From Cyathus striatus (lineage: Eukaryota; Basidiomycota; Agaricomycetes; Agaricales; Nidulariaceae), in the NCBI GenBank assembly GCA_025738555.1, contig JAOVFP010000023.1, forward strand, positions 1,612,001-1,676,000: 64,000 nucleotides of DNA. The letters run 5' to 3'. Both the position numbers and the translations under genes were made by a program. The notes beneath the pieces were generated by a model. That model was not told the origin of the DNA. It did not search any database and saw only the letters and a program-made list of their open reading frames with translations. How positions within the stretch are numbered: position 1 is the stretch's first letter; the number at the start of each line of letters is the position of its first letter. Shown in pieces: positions 11,909 through 24,500 of this stretch.

Positions 11909-12855
11909 ATGAATCCAAGCCTCGCACCCTCCCCCAGGAGGGTTTTTCTTCCATCACCACTCCCACCACCACTTCCACCACCATGTTACATGGTGGCAAC
12001 AAATAGGCAAGGGGGTCTTCCTCCCGTTCTGAGAGCATATAGGCTCCCTTATAAATCTCTTCCACCACCTGTAGCAAGAATATCATTTGTTGGGGCACCA
12101 GATGGCATGCAACGACATAGAGAGTTATATGACCTACCCCTTGAGCAAGGACGGAAGTATAGATTTATTTGGGAACCTCCCCCAATAAACCATGGTAAGT
12201 TTCGCAGTACCATCAATCTGTGAAGTTTTCACCTCCAGATGTAGGCCACTATGTTCCAAGGAGTGGGCAAAATGTCCCACAGTCAACCAACATCTCCCAG
12301 AGGTGGTCTGGGGGTCGTCTCCGAAGCAAACAAGTTAACAAACGGTACCAATCCTACCCGCACTCCCGCCCTATCGACAGGACCAGAATAGCAGAGCCAC
12401 GGCCCGTCGCAGGCTCATCTACGCCGTCCATTACAGTCACTGGTGGTCAGCCTCCAGCAGCTAGCACGACGAGGGCTGGGGCGACGCAGTCGTGTTCGCG
12501 CCCCGCTGATGCAGAGTCACAGCCCGTCGCAGGCCCATCTACGCTGTCCGTAACCACTTCCAGTGCAGTTCAAATCGCGGTGCCTCCACCGCCGCCAACT
12601 GCCAGTTCATCGCGCAACACTCAAGAAACAGAGGATGCCAACACCTGTAAGTCTGATAAAACTCGCCGTTCTGCTACTGCTAAGCCCTAACATATAACAA
12701 CTGCAGGTGAACATCCTCTCCCCACTGCTAGCAACATTGACGGTTCCATAAACACCGCGCCAGCTAACGAAGAGGATCAAGTCGATTTCGAAGAGATCGA
12801 AGCCAGGTTTCTGAACTTCGAGTTCTGTAGTGACGCCGAAATATATTCTAGATAA
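11909..12855 (+). CDS. Proline/serine-rich hypothetical protein
   Basis: Three exons (11909-12194, 12245-12646, 12707-12855) join in frame to 278 residues with good GT-AG introns. I do not recognise a domain. The N-terminus is proline-rich (PSPLPPPLPPP). The middle is low-complexity and holds two copies of a roughly 16-residue unit, PVAGSSTPSITV and PVAGPSTLSVTT, exactly 120 bp apart in DNA. The C-terminus is acidic (EEDQVDFEEIEARF). No signal peptide or membrane segment is visible. It is probably intrinsically disordered. The gene lies 600 bp beyond the TIR element and is not part of it. Confidence 0.55.
12391..12558 (+). repeat. Internal 120-bp-period duplication within the hypothetical gene
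   Basis: About 50 bp starting GCAGAGCCACGGCCCGTCGC at 12391 recurs as GCAGAGTCACAGCCCGTCGC at 12511. The two copies are in the same frame and encode related Pro/Ser/Thr-rich segments. Confidence 0.75.
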
Positions 12856-13866
12856 ATCCTTAGATATAAAATCTAGGGCTCTAACAATAAAATCTTCTTC
12901 TTTTGCTATTTAGAACCTAAGGGAACGTTAGACTTGCTAGTAACATCGCGTGAGGTTTTAGAAACTCACTATATCATATCCTGCTCCATGTCCGACTCTA
13001 CTGCGACTTTATAACCGAGGCGAGGCGAGATCAGCGGAAAATATACGTTCACCACCGTACAGGAGAGCACAGGACCATGGACCATTAAATATTCAGTGAG
13101 AACATACCCCTGGTCTAGTACGATTAATTTCCAGGTTTCACGACTTCGCTACGCATTTGAGGAATAAAGATATATTTGAAAACGGGACATGCAAGTTCTA
13201 CTTGTCTGTTCGGAGAGTTAGAAATATCGACATAGGCATAAATGACTTCTTACACTCTATTTAGATACCAGAGGAAACCGCAGTCCGCATTAAACGAGCT
13301 GAAATTTGTTGACAGTTGATAGATGATTTTTCTACCTACCTCCTCTTGAATGAATTATGTAAAAATATCCAATAGAACAGCTGTACAATCTAGCCAATAA
13401 AGACCTTCTTGGACCATAAACTACATCCGCGATATACAAAGGCACCAGTTAAAAAAACATACTTCTATTAAGACGGGTATACGAAGGTCTCAGAACATTG
13501 GGCCGCAAGGGCGCTTGGTGCTATGCTATTTTTGATGCTCAGGTGTTAAAGAAATCGTTCTCGCTTCTGGCCGCAATACTGCTGATACTCAGGACCTTAT
13601 GGCCAACTTCTGGGTCCGTAAACGTGAGTATTACCCCTGTCCTTCATATGAGTCCCATCAGCCACTTCTTAAAAAATCATACCGGACTGACCAGCATCCG
13701 GTTCCCGACATATCACCACGTTGAACGACCTAGAACACCAATTGAAATAAGTGAACGGGCATGGCAGGGAGAAATTCAATAATAAAAAGTTAATTATATA
13801 TATCGTATTCATTTTTGAACTATGACATCGTAAGTTCTTTCAACATAGAAGACAGAAAAACAAAAG
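12856..13866. other. Intergenic, no gene recognised
   Basis: About 1 kb. One 94-codon open frame starts at 13498 on the plus strand, from a TTG rather than an ATG, with no family resemblance. I see nothing else. Confidence 0.45.
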
Positions 13867-14562
13867 CTAGTCCAAGTCGATGTCACCGAATAAGCGAAGA
13901 AAGAGAAGCACACACTGAATCTCAAGCATGCCTACACCCTTCTATAAGCACTAATGGAGCTAGATGTAACGAAAGGTAAGTACGAATCTACTATAACGAG
14001 AGGACAAAACTTACTTGATCCTCAGGGTTGAAAATCGCTGGATAAAGGCTGTAAAGTCCCTGTATATCCTAGACGCAAATGAACATGTCGAAACCCCAGA
14101 GGCGAAACTTATAGACAATCTGGGGCCACTGCAAAGGATAAAGCTGAGCACAACAGATCAATCAAAGACATCAATCTGAGGCACTTGTATTTACCTCTCG
14201 AAGTTGCAGGAAAGTTACCAACTTATCAAGGCGAGTTCTCGCGTTACTCTTATACCCAAAACAAGAAATCCCTGTTGAATAAATACAGGTCAAAAGTGAA
14301 TAAGCACAAGACGAGTCGGGGATGTTATCTTAACGTCAGCGTTTCACCGTAATATTGGCTTACAACTTGAACAACCAAGCGCCCCCGGACGAAAGTCGAA
14401 AACACCAGTACCAGCGTACATTCTCAGGAGAGCTTCACAATAAGCTGCTAGGATCGCATTCCAGACCTACAATGAAGATTTGAAAAGGAGCACACCGTAA
14501 GAAGCACGATACCATACCAATTCCTCCAAGATCGCGCACGTCTGTGGTCCAAGAATAGACCT
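13867..14562 (-). pseudogene. Intron-dense coding remnant or unrecognised gene (uncertain)
   Basis: Several short minus-strand stretches look like exons between strong splice sites. One pair joins in frame from about 14562 through an intron near 14466-14518, reading SILGPQTCAILEEL then VWNAILAAYCEALLRMYAG. A further stretch reads CFGYKSNARTRLDKLVTFLQ and another WPQIVYKFRLW. Beyond that, the frame can stop near 14023 or be continued only with awkward splices towards a stop at 13867. No starting ATG is evident upstream. I do not recognise the protein. It may be a small real gene with very short exons or a decayed one. RNA reads would decide. Confidence 0.35.
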
Positions 14563-14821
14563 AGAAGAAAGAAAGAAACGTACGTCAGTCACCACAGCCT
14601 ACCTTCACACCGCACACCCTCGTACTTAATCAATCCATAAAAAAAAGAATAAAGAAATCTATATACAATATTACACGAAAACATAAAACGTCAAAACTCA
14701 AAGCGAAACGTAGAAGCGACAAAAAATAAAACAACGATAATCTACACCATCCTAGGTTTCCTCGTATCAGCCACAGCTCCACGATTAATCAAACAACTCA
14801 CCACCATTGACCCTTAATCAG

Positions 14822-16326
14822 TTAGAAACTCGCGCTCCTCGTTCTTGTATGGCCCTTCTTTGGGGAGCCTCCTGCCACCGGTGGCGGCGAAGGACGCGGA
14901 GAAGGCAGTTCCCCAATGGTGGGTATAACAGTCTCCTTGGAGGGGGACGACGAAAGCTTCGGTCTGGCCGTCTTCTCCCCATCTTCCTCTTCTTCTTCAC
15001 CCTCTTCATCATCATCACCTTGTTCCCCAAAGTTAATAGGCTTCGGCGCCTTCCCCATCCGCCTCACAGCCATCTCCCGCGCGCTCCTAAGCGGCCCAAC
15101 GTCCTGCTTAAGATTGGTCTCAATGAGGAGTTCCTCCATCTCTTGCACGAGCATTCCTAATGCCTCTTCAGCTTCGGACGTGGTAAGTGAGGCTGGACGA
15201 GCAAGAGAGGGGTGTGCGGGGTCTCGCGAGGATGGGACGGCAAGAGAGTTGGGTAGGATTGAGCGTAGTTCCGTGTCGAGCATTATGGAGGCTAGTAAGA
15301 GAAGGAGTCAGTTTATGCGTATAAGAATGCAAATCGGGGGGGGGGGGGGGGGGGAACTGACTTTCGCGATTAGCAACACCCACAAGTGCCTTAACCCTCT
15401 CCAATATGACTGCCTCCATCCTCGGGTCTTCCTCGATAGGAAAGAGCTGCGGGGCAACACGGCTCAGCGCAACGCTCATGAACATGAACAGCTGGTGCAA
15501 GAACAACACATTCTGGTATATCACCCTTCTAGGAAAGAATAAGGTGAAGATACTGGGTTGTATGCGCTCATTTGGGTTGGGTAAGAGTGTGAATGTGCTT
15601 GAGGGACTTGGGCTGGGCGAGAGAAGGAGGGAGAGTTCAGTTAGGAGCAAGGCTGCGAAGAGGATGTATCGCCACTGGAGATAGTGTTAGTTTGGGTTGT
15701 AGATCATAAGGGAGAACATACGAAAGAAACAGGACTGGGCCTCCCGATTGCGGACCAGAAGAGAAGTGCCACGATAGAGACGATATGGTACCCTGATGAC
15801 TGGATAATTCCATGATTGAGATACTCCTTCGTAGAGGAGCAATGTTTCCAGTTCAACACATCTGGGCCAAATCTGTTTTAAGTTTAGCGCGCATACAAGC
15901 AGTGATAACGAGGGAGACTAACCTGTCATAAGCAAACCTCTTAACGGGATCCTTGAGCGCCTCGAAACTGTCTCTAACGCGCATGAAGAGCTCCTCGCCA
16001 CCCGCACCGACACTCGGCCGGTCAGGATGATACCTCTTCGCGAACTGTCGAAACGCTACTTTCAAGCCATTGTCGTCCACGTCGGGAGACACACCGAGGA
16101 TTTCGTAGAAGTTGGGCTCGAGGGAGCGTGCGGAGTTGATGAGGGTGTACATTAGGTAGCTGAGTATTACAAAGGCAAAGGTGAGGCGGTACTGGCGGAC
16201 GTAGTTGGGCGTGCCTTTTGGGGTGGGCTGGAGGAGGGAGAAGCGGTGTAGTTGTGTGAGGAGGCGGGAGGTGAGGAAGTCTGGAACGAATGTCCATCCT
16301 AAGAGAGAGAGGAAGAAGGAGGGCAT
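14822..16326 (-). CDS. J-domain (DnaJ-like) membrane protein
   Basis: Four exons on the complement (15923-16326, 15722-15872, 15362-15674, 14822-15291) join to 445 residues. An N-terminal hydrophobic region includes a membrane helix at about 48-62. The J domain follows at about 72-135, starting NFYEILGVSPDVDD, with the essential HPD at 100-102 and the helix FMRVRDSFEALKDP. Further hydrophobic segments lie in the middle, then a long acidic and Pro/Ser-rich tail (GDDDEEGEEEEEDGEK). It is probably an Hsp70 co-chaperone anchored in the ER or another endomembrane; the location is inference. Intron 3 begins GTCAGTT followed by 19 consecutive C. The gene is divergent from the coiled-coil gene on the other strand. 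Confidence 0.85.
15336..15354. repeat. Homopolymer G19 (C19 on the gene strand)
   Basis: A run of 19 G on the plus strand, inside intron 3 of the J-domain gene. It begins seven bases from the predicted 5' splice site. Confidence 0.95.
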
Positions 16327-16682
16327 GATTTCTGAGGAAAGTTGGGCATGTTGGTGGTGGTAGTTCGGGAAGAAGAGGTAGAACGTACTTGGAAATGGAA
16401 TTATAATCTACAAGTAGTCAAGGAATGTAGGTCGTATGTGCAAAAGGATGGGCACAATGTTCTTGCGATGTTCACTGTGATTTGGTCTGTTAGTTCAGTA
16501 TCTGCAAGCTACAAGGATCGTAACTGACCGCGTTCACCAAAGATGGTCCAGGACAGGCTGGACGTCTCGGGTGGAGTGGCGGAGAGAAGAGCAAACACGT
16601 CTGTCCATACAAGACGTCAGGATATATCCCACGTGACTTCAACGCGTCAGATCCAACCACGCGTCTCGCTCTCTCTCATCTC
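16327..16682. promoter_or_regulatory. Shared divergent promoter region
   Basis: 356 bp separate the start codons of the J-domain gene (minus) and the coiled-coil gene (plus). Both upstream regions must lie here. No specific factor site is claimed. Confidence 0.6.
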
Positions 16683-18359
16683 ATGCCATCCACACCCACC
16701 CTTTCTCAAATCATCACCCTCCTCGGGGGACCAGCCATTCCACAAACAGATCTCGAACGGACACTCGACCTCCCACCAGGCCAAAAAATCATCGATGGTA
16801 TCGTCGATCTGCTCTCTGTTCCCGACGATGATAGTCGAGATCAGGAGAAAAAGTTGCGCGCTGCCTTGAAAGACATCGCGCTCGAGAAGGAGGAGCTTGA
16901 TATGTACGTCTCTGGCCAGCCTCTATAACACTCCTTTGTCTTATGTAGGTGCAGATTAAAGCATGTCGGATGGAAGCCGCCACCCGCATCCTCCGACTCC
17001 TTTCAGGGGTTACCCGAAGTTCCAGAGGACTACCTCCCACCTTCCCGTCTAGCGTAAACTATCTTCCTTCTTCCTCCCCCACACCTCTCCTCTAATTCCT
17101 ACCTCTAATAGAAAGAAAGCATCTCACTTCCAATCTCAAACATCCCTGCAGGAGCGCGAACTTCAACTTCTCAAAGTACGCTTAAAGCAAGCCAAGTACG
17201 CTCCTCCCTCCTCCCGCTCACTTCATCACTAACACCCCACAGAACAGCTTCCCATAGCCTCTCTCAAAGCATAAAATCCATCCATGCCCAACTCAGCAGC
17301 ACTCAAACTGAAATCCGGGAGCTCGAAGACAACCTAGGCGAGCTATCCATCAAGGCAGACACAACCCTCTCACAAACCCACCGCACCTCCCAATCCCTCC
17401 TCTCCATTTCCCCACCTCAAGGACTCACAACTCTCGCAACCTTAATGTCCCACCGCTCCGATCTCACCACGCATCTACAAAACACTCTCTCATCCTCCAC
17501 ACCCACCTCCGCAGAAGTCGAAGAACTTCAAACCGAGATATCCCGTCTTGAGCTAGCTATCTCTGCAGCGCGTCCAAAGGCAGAGGAACGCGAGATGGCA
17601 AATTTGTTAAAGGAGCTACAAAACGGAAAGTTAGATGCCCTCTTAGCCGAATATGACGAGTACGACTCTGACGAGGAGGAAGAAGCGGCGGGAGACAAAG
17701 TTCAACTAGCATGGATGCAAGACCGCCTGCACGAACTAGATGCTCTCGAGCGCGTCTACGACTCTGTAAGCCTCTCCTCCCCCTCACTTTCCAACGCTGA
17801 CGATAAGTAGACGATATCCACTCTATCAGATACCCTCATCACACCTCTCAACACGCTCTACGAAACAACGCAACGACAAGACGCAGACATCAGAGAAGCA
17901 GAAGCACTTCTCGGCGCGTTCGGGGAGGAAATGGAAGACATCCATCTCCCTCCCTTCACCAAAGACGAAACAGAAAACGAACAAAACCCACCTCCACCCA
18001 CCCTACAAACAACCCTCCAAACCCTCCTCAAACAGCACCTCAAATCCCCAGTCCTCCTAACACCCACCGACACCCTGGAAACACTAACTTCCCTTCCTAC
18101 CCTTGTCCCGATCCCACCTATCCCCCTCCCACCTAAACTTGCTCTGTTATCTACTTTCCACTCACCTCAAACGCAACCTCACCTCGAGTCCACTGCGCGT
18201 CAAAATGCTGAAAGGCTGGAAAAGGAGCTGAAGAGGCTCGAAGGCGAGGTAGAGAGTGTGCTGGGGAGGGGAGCGATGGGCAAGGGCGGACGCACTGCTA
18301 GGAGGTTGGATCGGTGGATGGGGAAGGTTGGGGTTGAGAGGAGGGAGAGGGAGAGGTAA
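16683..18359 (+). CDS. Coiled-coil protein, possibly HAUS augmin-like subunit 3
   Basis: Five exons (16683-16903, 16949-17053, 17112-17195, 17243-17765, 17811-18359) join in frame to 493 residues. A short N-terminal globular part (LSQIITLLGGPAIPQTDLER) is followed by long heptad-like helices rich in Leu, Glu, Gln and Lys. An acidic patch YDEYDSDEEEEAAGD lies in the middle, and further coiled coil runs to the basic C-terminus. An N-terminal module before extended coiled coil is the layout of HAUS3-type augmin subunits, which help nucleate microtubules from microtubules. The match is by architecture only and is weak. Another coiled-coil scaffold protein is equally possible. Confidence 0.8.
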
Positions 18360-18891
18360 TGTGGATCTGTGAATGAGATGGACTCCGGCGAGACGTGTGG
18401 AGGGCGAATCGTCGATGATGCGACTGTTCTTAAAACTTTTGTGCGCGTATAAGACGGTTCACAATAGCAATTCGTTCCGATTGGTCAGCATGGACGATAA
18501 TGCCTTTCGCGCCCCACTTTCGTCCCATGAGATTGGCTAGAGACGGGAATTTGGAAAGCGCTAAAGCTGTGAAGGTACAGTGCAACTGCCGGACAATGAG
18601 AAGTAACGCGAAGCTAAAGCTCAATTGCCGGTTCGTTTTGGCGAAGACTCGATCTGGACACGCTGTAGCTTGAATGCGATGACGAAGTACTGAAGGCATC
18701 GAGCGTGACAGCTCCACTCTAGATCTCATTGTTCGACGACGCTAAACTCAGGAAAACAATCTAGGAAGATACCATATTATGGATGGATTGTAAAGTATAG
18801 TGAAATTGTATTACAGAGTGGTGGTAGACATCGTCGAAGTGTCGGCATATTATACGATCTTTCTCGCCAAAAACACCACTTTTCAACAACT
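18360..18891. other. Intergenic, contains an unassigned 99-codon minus ORF
   Basis: A minus-strand frame at 18430-18729 starts with ATG and has 99 codons. It has no recognised domain and no supporting context. The rest is 3' flank of the two convergent genes. Confidence 0.4.
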
Positions 18892-19387
18892 TCAACACAA
18901 CCCTGGCGTATCAAAAATGACAAAATCACTCCAACGAATACAACACTGTCGTCAAAATTGACTCACTTCCGGGCTCAGCCGCAGCTGGTTTAGGCAGCGC
19001 CACCCCCGGTTCCTCATGCGGGGGAGCCAATGATTCTCGTTGATTGCCCCACTGACGACCCCTCGCCCATGGCGGTCCCGGGCCCCATCTCTGTTCGCCA
19101 TGACTCAAATGTTCCCCAGGTGGTGGACCAGGAGGATGCATATGATGATGAGGAGGGGGACGGCCGTACATCTGTTCATTGCCGCGCTTGTAGCCCAGGT
19201 TCATGAAGAAGGCAGCACTTGCTGCTCCGATGAAAAACCACACGAAACGCGGTGGGCCATAGGCGCCGCTGATGAATCGTCCAGGTGGGAAGTAGCGACG
19301 GTAGTTCATCATATTCAGATGGCTAGTCTCTGATAAAGATGAACGAGGAAGCTGCAGACGTAGAGGTATATACGTAGTCGTATGCAT
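18892..19387 (-). CDS. His/Pro-rich protein with one membrane segment
   Basis: Two predicted exons (18967-19387 and 18892-18902) give 143 residues. The open frame continues upstream of 19387 but only from a non-ATG codon, so the ATG at 19387 was chosen. Residues about 42-60 (FVWFFIGAASAAFFMNLGY) form one hydrophobic helix. A His/Pro/Gly-rich region with PPPHHHMHPPGPPPG follows. The last exon of 11 nt is uncertain; without that splice the protein would run 12 residues past the junction to a stop at 18926. I do not recognise the family. A small membrane-anchored organelle protein is possible. Confidence 0.55.
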
Positions 19388-19974
19388 TTTGCCGTCGGCG
19401 CGCTGGAGTGCGACGTCAGTTGAATAAAGGCAAGTTGCCGGCTTGGTGAATACGACGTCAGCAGACCGACAGACTATTTTGGTTAATAGGTTACCAAATG
19501 GGTAATAAATCCGCGTTGATGCCCCGCGTCGGGACTCCCCGCTCGGGAGGGAGAAACATCTGCTGAGTGCACGCAGCAAATGAATTCTTGTTTAAATACA
19601 ATTATACCTTAATTAAGGTCGTATAGTTACCGCCATAATTACTTGAAACTTCAATGTAGTAGTGTATGTGTTGACTATATGAACTTACACACATTTGCCA
19701 CTGACGTGCAGAGATCATCACTAAGGCAGGTGGAAAACGATTCAGAACATCTCTGGATACAACCACGTTAGGCAAAAAACTGAAAGAGTGTTACATTGAA
19801 TCACTATGGGATACTGTACTCGAACAAATTATGATTATCGTATATTTCGCTTAAACTGTGATATATTGATATGCCATTAAATGCTGATAGGACCCTTTCC
19901 GCTTGTTCGTTACACAGATATTAAAACATAACTCACTGACTGAAAATCTCCTTCGTGCCCACACTTACGCAGTA
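19388..19974. other. Intergenic between two minus-strand genes
   Basis: Holds the promoter of the His/Pro-rich gene and the 3' flank of the next gene. No further gene is supported. Confidence 0.5.
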
Positions 19975-21254
19975 TCAAGGTATGATAACTTCCTCCCATT
20001 CAACGTCTTCATCGCTTGAATCCACAGCGTCATCAAACTCGGGACGTATTTCTAGTTCGGGCAGCTCTGTTTGTGCTTGCAAAATGACATCATATCCAGG
20101 TTCTTGACAGGTTTGGTAATCGTTGGCAGTCACGACTACATCTGGCGCACTTGATGGCATGAAACCCTCCTCACCGTCCATGCCAGGCTCGAATTGCTCC
20201 TCCTGAGGCTGTCGTGTAACACTGCGCTCAGGTTCCTCGCACGACTTATCTTGGGAGGATCTGCTAACGACCATATTCTCAACCACAGCTTCTCTCACAT
20301 TCGATTCTCCTTTGGGCATCCTGACTTCAAACTCAGTCTGATGAGATTCAACACTGCTTGCGCTGCCTGAGGAAAGCTCAGATGGTGAGGTCGTACTTCT
20401 TCCTGTATTTTTGCGCCGACGCCTCTTCTCAACCTCTTGCCTTTTAGTTGCCTTTTTGAGAGAATCTGCTGCAGCAGCTGCCGTTCGATCCCTGTTGTAC
20501 TTCGTAGCCCTCTCGCGTGAACCTAAGTTAACGATTTTATCGAAATCTGGTATGACTATCGTTCTAGGCACTGATGTTCGTTTGGACGCCGAAGCAGCGA
20601 ATGGCTCGTTTACTCCGAACCTACGTCTCGTAATTACGCGGTTACGGAAATCAGTCTCTTCTACATCAACTGGATCATCTTTTGTTCCCTTGCTCGTAAT
20701 CACATTCAAATTAGGAGGGATAGCAGGAACCGGCGCTTTGAAGGAGTATTGTATGGTCGGAGGTAAAGTTCTTGGCGCAAGAGGATGCACAAGCTTTTTG
20801 AAGGAGTTATTCACAGTTTGCGATGGACAATTTGGCACCGGAGGACGTAGTAGCCAGTTGAAGGAGCCCTGTGGCACGGGAAGACGTACCGTCTCTTCGA
20901 AGGGCTGGACGTTTGGCGCTAAAAGAGCCTGTCCCCAAGAGGACGGGCCACGATGGGGCTGACAGATGCCCGCAGGTACTGAACGAATATACACATGTCT
21001 TGTAAAACATATTTGCGGGTCATGAATTATGGGCCCGACAGACGTGTTAGCAGGCACTTCGTTGTGTACTGCTGTGAAAATAACTATGACCTACAATGAT
21101 GAAGTGGTGAAGCTCACTCACGTTGGAACAGTGACCCGTTCATCCAGCTTGGCTGGTTAGTGGGCCTGAGGTAGTAAACACCATGTGTAGGAGGAGCACT
21201 GGTTGACGAACTTGAAGGATAGGAATGAGAAGGAGTATTGATGAAACCAGTCAT
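19975..21254 (-). CDS. Hypothetical nuclear-type protein with basic segment and acidic tail
   Basis: Two exons on the complement (21122-21254 and 19975-21071) join to 409 residues. No known domain is recognised. Residues about 115-170 hold three imperfect repeats around SFNWLLRPPVP, NSFKKLVHPLAP and YSFKAPVPAIPP. A strongly basic stretch, KRQEVEKRRRRKNTGR near 254-269, looks like a nuclear localisation signal. The C-terminus is acidic (DDAVDSSDEDVEWEE). The sequence is rich in Pro, Ser and Thr and is probably mostly disordered. A nuclear role is inference from composition only. Confidence 0.7.
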
Positions 21255-21531
21255 GGTATTGAAGAGTAATAAAAAACCCAGGTTTGTTTAAGGATTTAAT
21301 ATTTTTTGCCATGTGCATTTCAGCCTCAGCGAACTCACCTGAGACAAGTTGGACAAGTCAGTAAGTTTACACAAGTTATGACGTAACATGTTGACACACT
21401 CGAATCGCTATATACATTCAAAGCGACTCAACTTTCCTTCGAAATAAATAAGTATAAATGCATCCGTCGCATCATCGTTGATTAGTTTTTGCTATTTACA
21501 TGTATATATAAATACTAACATATTCCATCTC

Positions 21532-24500
21532 TCAAATATCACATCTGCGAACTTTGAGTCCATCTGCAGATGAGTAAACGATCATTTTAAAGTCTGACTC
21601 CACTCCAGGCTGATATGTTGATGGTATCGCCCAGTATTTTCCTGCCTTCAGAACAACTTGTGGCGTCGCAACACCTGCAATTGCGTCGTCGAAATCCCCG
21701 GACGTAGCTACCGGCCGTTGTAGAGCAGCTGTTGAAGTAGAGGCTGGATAAAGAGTTATGTTAATAGCAATAGCATTGGAGGGGTGTGCAAGCTGAAGGC
21801 GAATTCTAAGGGGCTATTAGCATATTGTTGCATTAAAAAATAACTGGCATTCGAACTTCAACTGAGTCGTGGTAGGTATATCGAGTTCGAAAATCGGGTT
21901 CTTGAAGTATGCTAAGCTGTGACTTGGACCTCCAGCGGCGCTTTCAGTATCCCTAATAATACGAAGTAGTTTAATGAGAAGTGGGAGACAAACAAAACAC
22001 TAAATTTTACCAGGAGTCGTGAATAACTTGATCGTACATTCCAGCACCTTCCTGTTGAATGGGCTTCAGGACAAACGGATAGGAGCAGTCAACTTTCAAA
22101 CAAAACGATCCCATATGCTGTGGCTCAAATGCAGACGTAATAAGTGTATAATCTCCAACTGTGGAGATGTTCAGAATAAACGATTTATCACACGAAGAAT
22201 ATGTTACCTGACAGCTCCTTGCTAATTCTTGCCAATCCGTATGTATATGCGCCGGAGCTTGCACATATGTTTTTCTCTACCAACCTTTTATTATAAATTA
22301 ATTTGTAGCACAAAAATTGGTTTGAATTCTCCACTCACTCTGTAATTCGTTCGCCCTGAGACCAAACTGCAGCAATATTGACTGGTATGTCTTTCTCAGT
22401 CTGCAAAACAAGCGTTACTTGAGCCTTTCCCACGTTAAGTTTGCTTTCATTTGGGGGCAGAATCCGTAAAGAGTATTGCGGATTGACCATAAATGTGGGA
22501 TAAGTGCAATTTCCTCCAGCATTCATACTTGTAAGTTTGCCGTCCACCTAGCAAATGATGAGATAATGGATAGGGGTTTTAATTGAATGCCGCTTACCTT
22601 AGTAAAATAGGTCGACACGGGAAGGCGTTCATCCCACGAGATAATATTATTGTACGTTGCATACGCCGTCAACGTAAAGCCAATTTTATTAGAAGGGCCT
22701 TCATACGAAGCAAATATTGATAGTGCCCCCGATTTCTGTGAACGAGGAATTCTTGATCGAACCTAAAAGGTGGGAGGGCGGGTCAGCAGACTGCACATGG
22801 AAAACATTAAAAGCACCCTACCAACACATGGCTGCTATTAGTGTAAGTACCCTGTCACTTAAGTTAAAAAATATCGTAGAATATAAGGCTTTCTGGCATA
22901 CTGTAGAAGATATTGTATGTAGATCAACTGTTCTCGGAACTGGAACATTATCGTCTTCGACTTCAACTCGAAGTGAAATGAAATCAGTGGTTCTTTGCGT
23001 CTCAACAATATGTCGCGTGAGCAAAATCCAAACTTCTTCTTCTGATGCATTATTGAGAAATTTCAAGCGTGCGTGATGAGAGGCTAAACAAGGGAAGACG
23101 CTGAATACACTAGGATGAATACAAATACCATATACGTACGTTCATCGTCTGAATTCCTTTTCCACATACTGTGATCTGATTTCAATATCTGGTGTCGGCG
23201 GGATAAATAAAATGAACTCACCAATGAAACGTTTTGATGTTCGGCCTCGTCTGAGGATCCCAGCTGAGATAAATTCCATCAAATACGTGTAGCACATCAG
23301 TCCATGGAATCCGAAGAATTCCTGATCGTATTGTGAAGTTAAGAACCAAATGAAGAAAAGAGTCTTACTCGAAGACTGTGTGTTATCTCCTTCCTTAGGC
23401 CGTACCCATGAATCTAAAATTGTAACCCTACGATCGCCTTCTTCTTCCGTGACATCTGCAAAATTTATCCATATTGAATCCGTCATTTATGTTCTAGAGA
23501 AAGGAACTTACCAATTACAGCATAGCTATGTGAAGGAAGAAGGTCTATATTTCTCCAGTGTGTGGAATGTATACCGGTGCCAACCGTTACGACACATTGG
23601 CCTTTCCATCATATCAGTTACGAGAATACAAAGAAAAAGACGAAAATTGCCATTTAAAAATCCGTTTAACATTCGCGTCCAGGTCTTCTCCCGTTCGAAG
23701 CTTGAGCTTTTGGTTATTCAGTATGCAACAGACAACGAAATATCACAAGAGCGAGTGGACCTTTTTACTTCGATATGGTCAGGGATCCATCCAATAAGAA
23801 CGCTAAAACTAAAGTTATAACATGCGTTTGCAAAAATGCTAGACATACTGCAGGTCAATGCTCGAGTTTCTGTATGTTAGATATCAGATTCTATTACTAT
23901 CTGACAAGAGTATAGCAAACGAACGATCCCGGAAAATCATAGCCCCCCATGAGTTTTATATACTAGTATAGTACGACACATTGTCAGGAAGGGAGATCAA
24001 TAGAGGAACTTACGCACTGCTTTTTCCAAGAGGCTGGGCCATATAATTGGGGTGATGCCTGTATCCGCCTTTCCTAAAGGAAGGACTGACATACACATTA
24101 AGCTATTGTCCATAGGATTATAAGGTAGATTGTCGTCGATAACTGCAAATAAAGGTCAAGTAGAGAGCCACTAATAGGGACGATTTTTAGTTACCGATCT
24201 GACACGTATATGAAGATACATCAGTCTACAAAACAAGTTAGATTGAAACGTACACGTCTCCAAGCACCATTGAAAAAAGCTTTAACATCATATCTTCCCT
24301 CAGACGTTGGATATATCGCAAGTTTGGCTAGCTTTAGTCATGGTTAATCTAGAAAATAAATTATTGAAGTCCGTATTATTTCTTACAGATGATCCAAATT
24401 GGTTGTCATGTGCGAGACAAACAGAGATCGAGGCGCAAACTGAACAATCAGTAACAATATGCTGTAAAATATCCTCTGGTAGGATTCGCTGGGTAAAATA

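Noticed and set aside
18430..18729. 99-codon minus ORF as a possible ribosomal-type small gene
   Set aside because: No conserved motif was recognised. Length alone does not support it.
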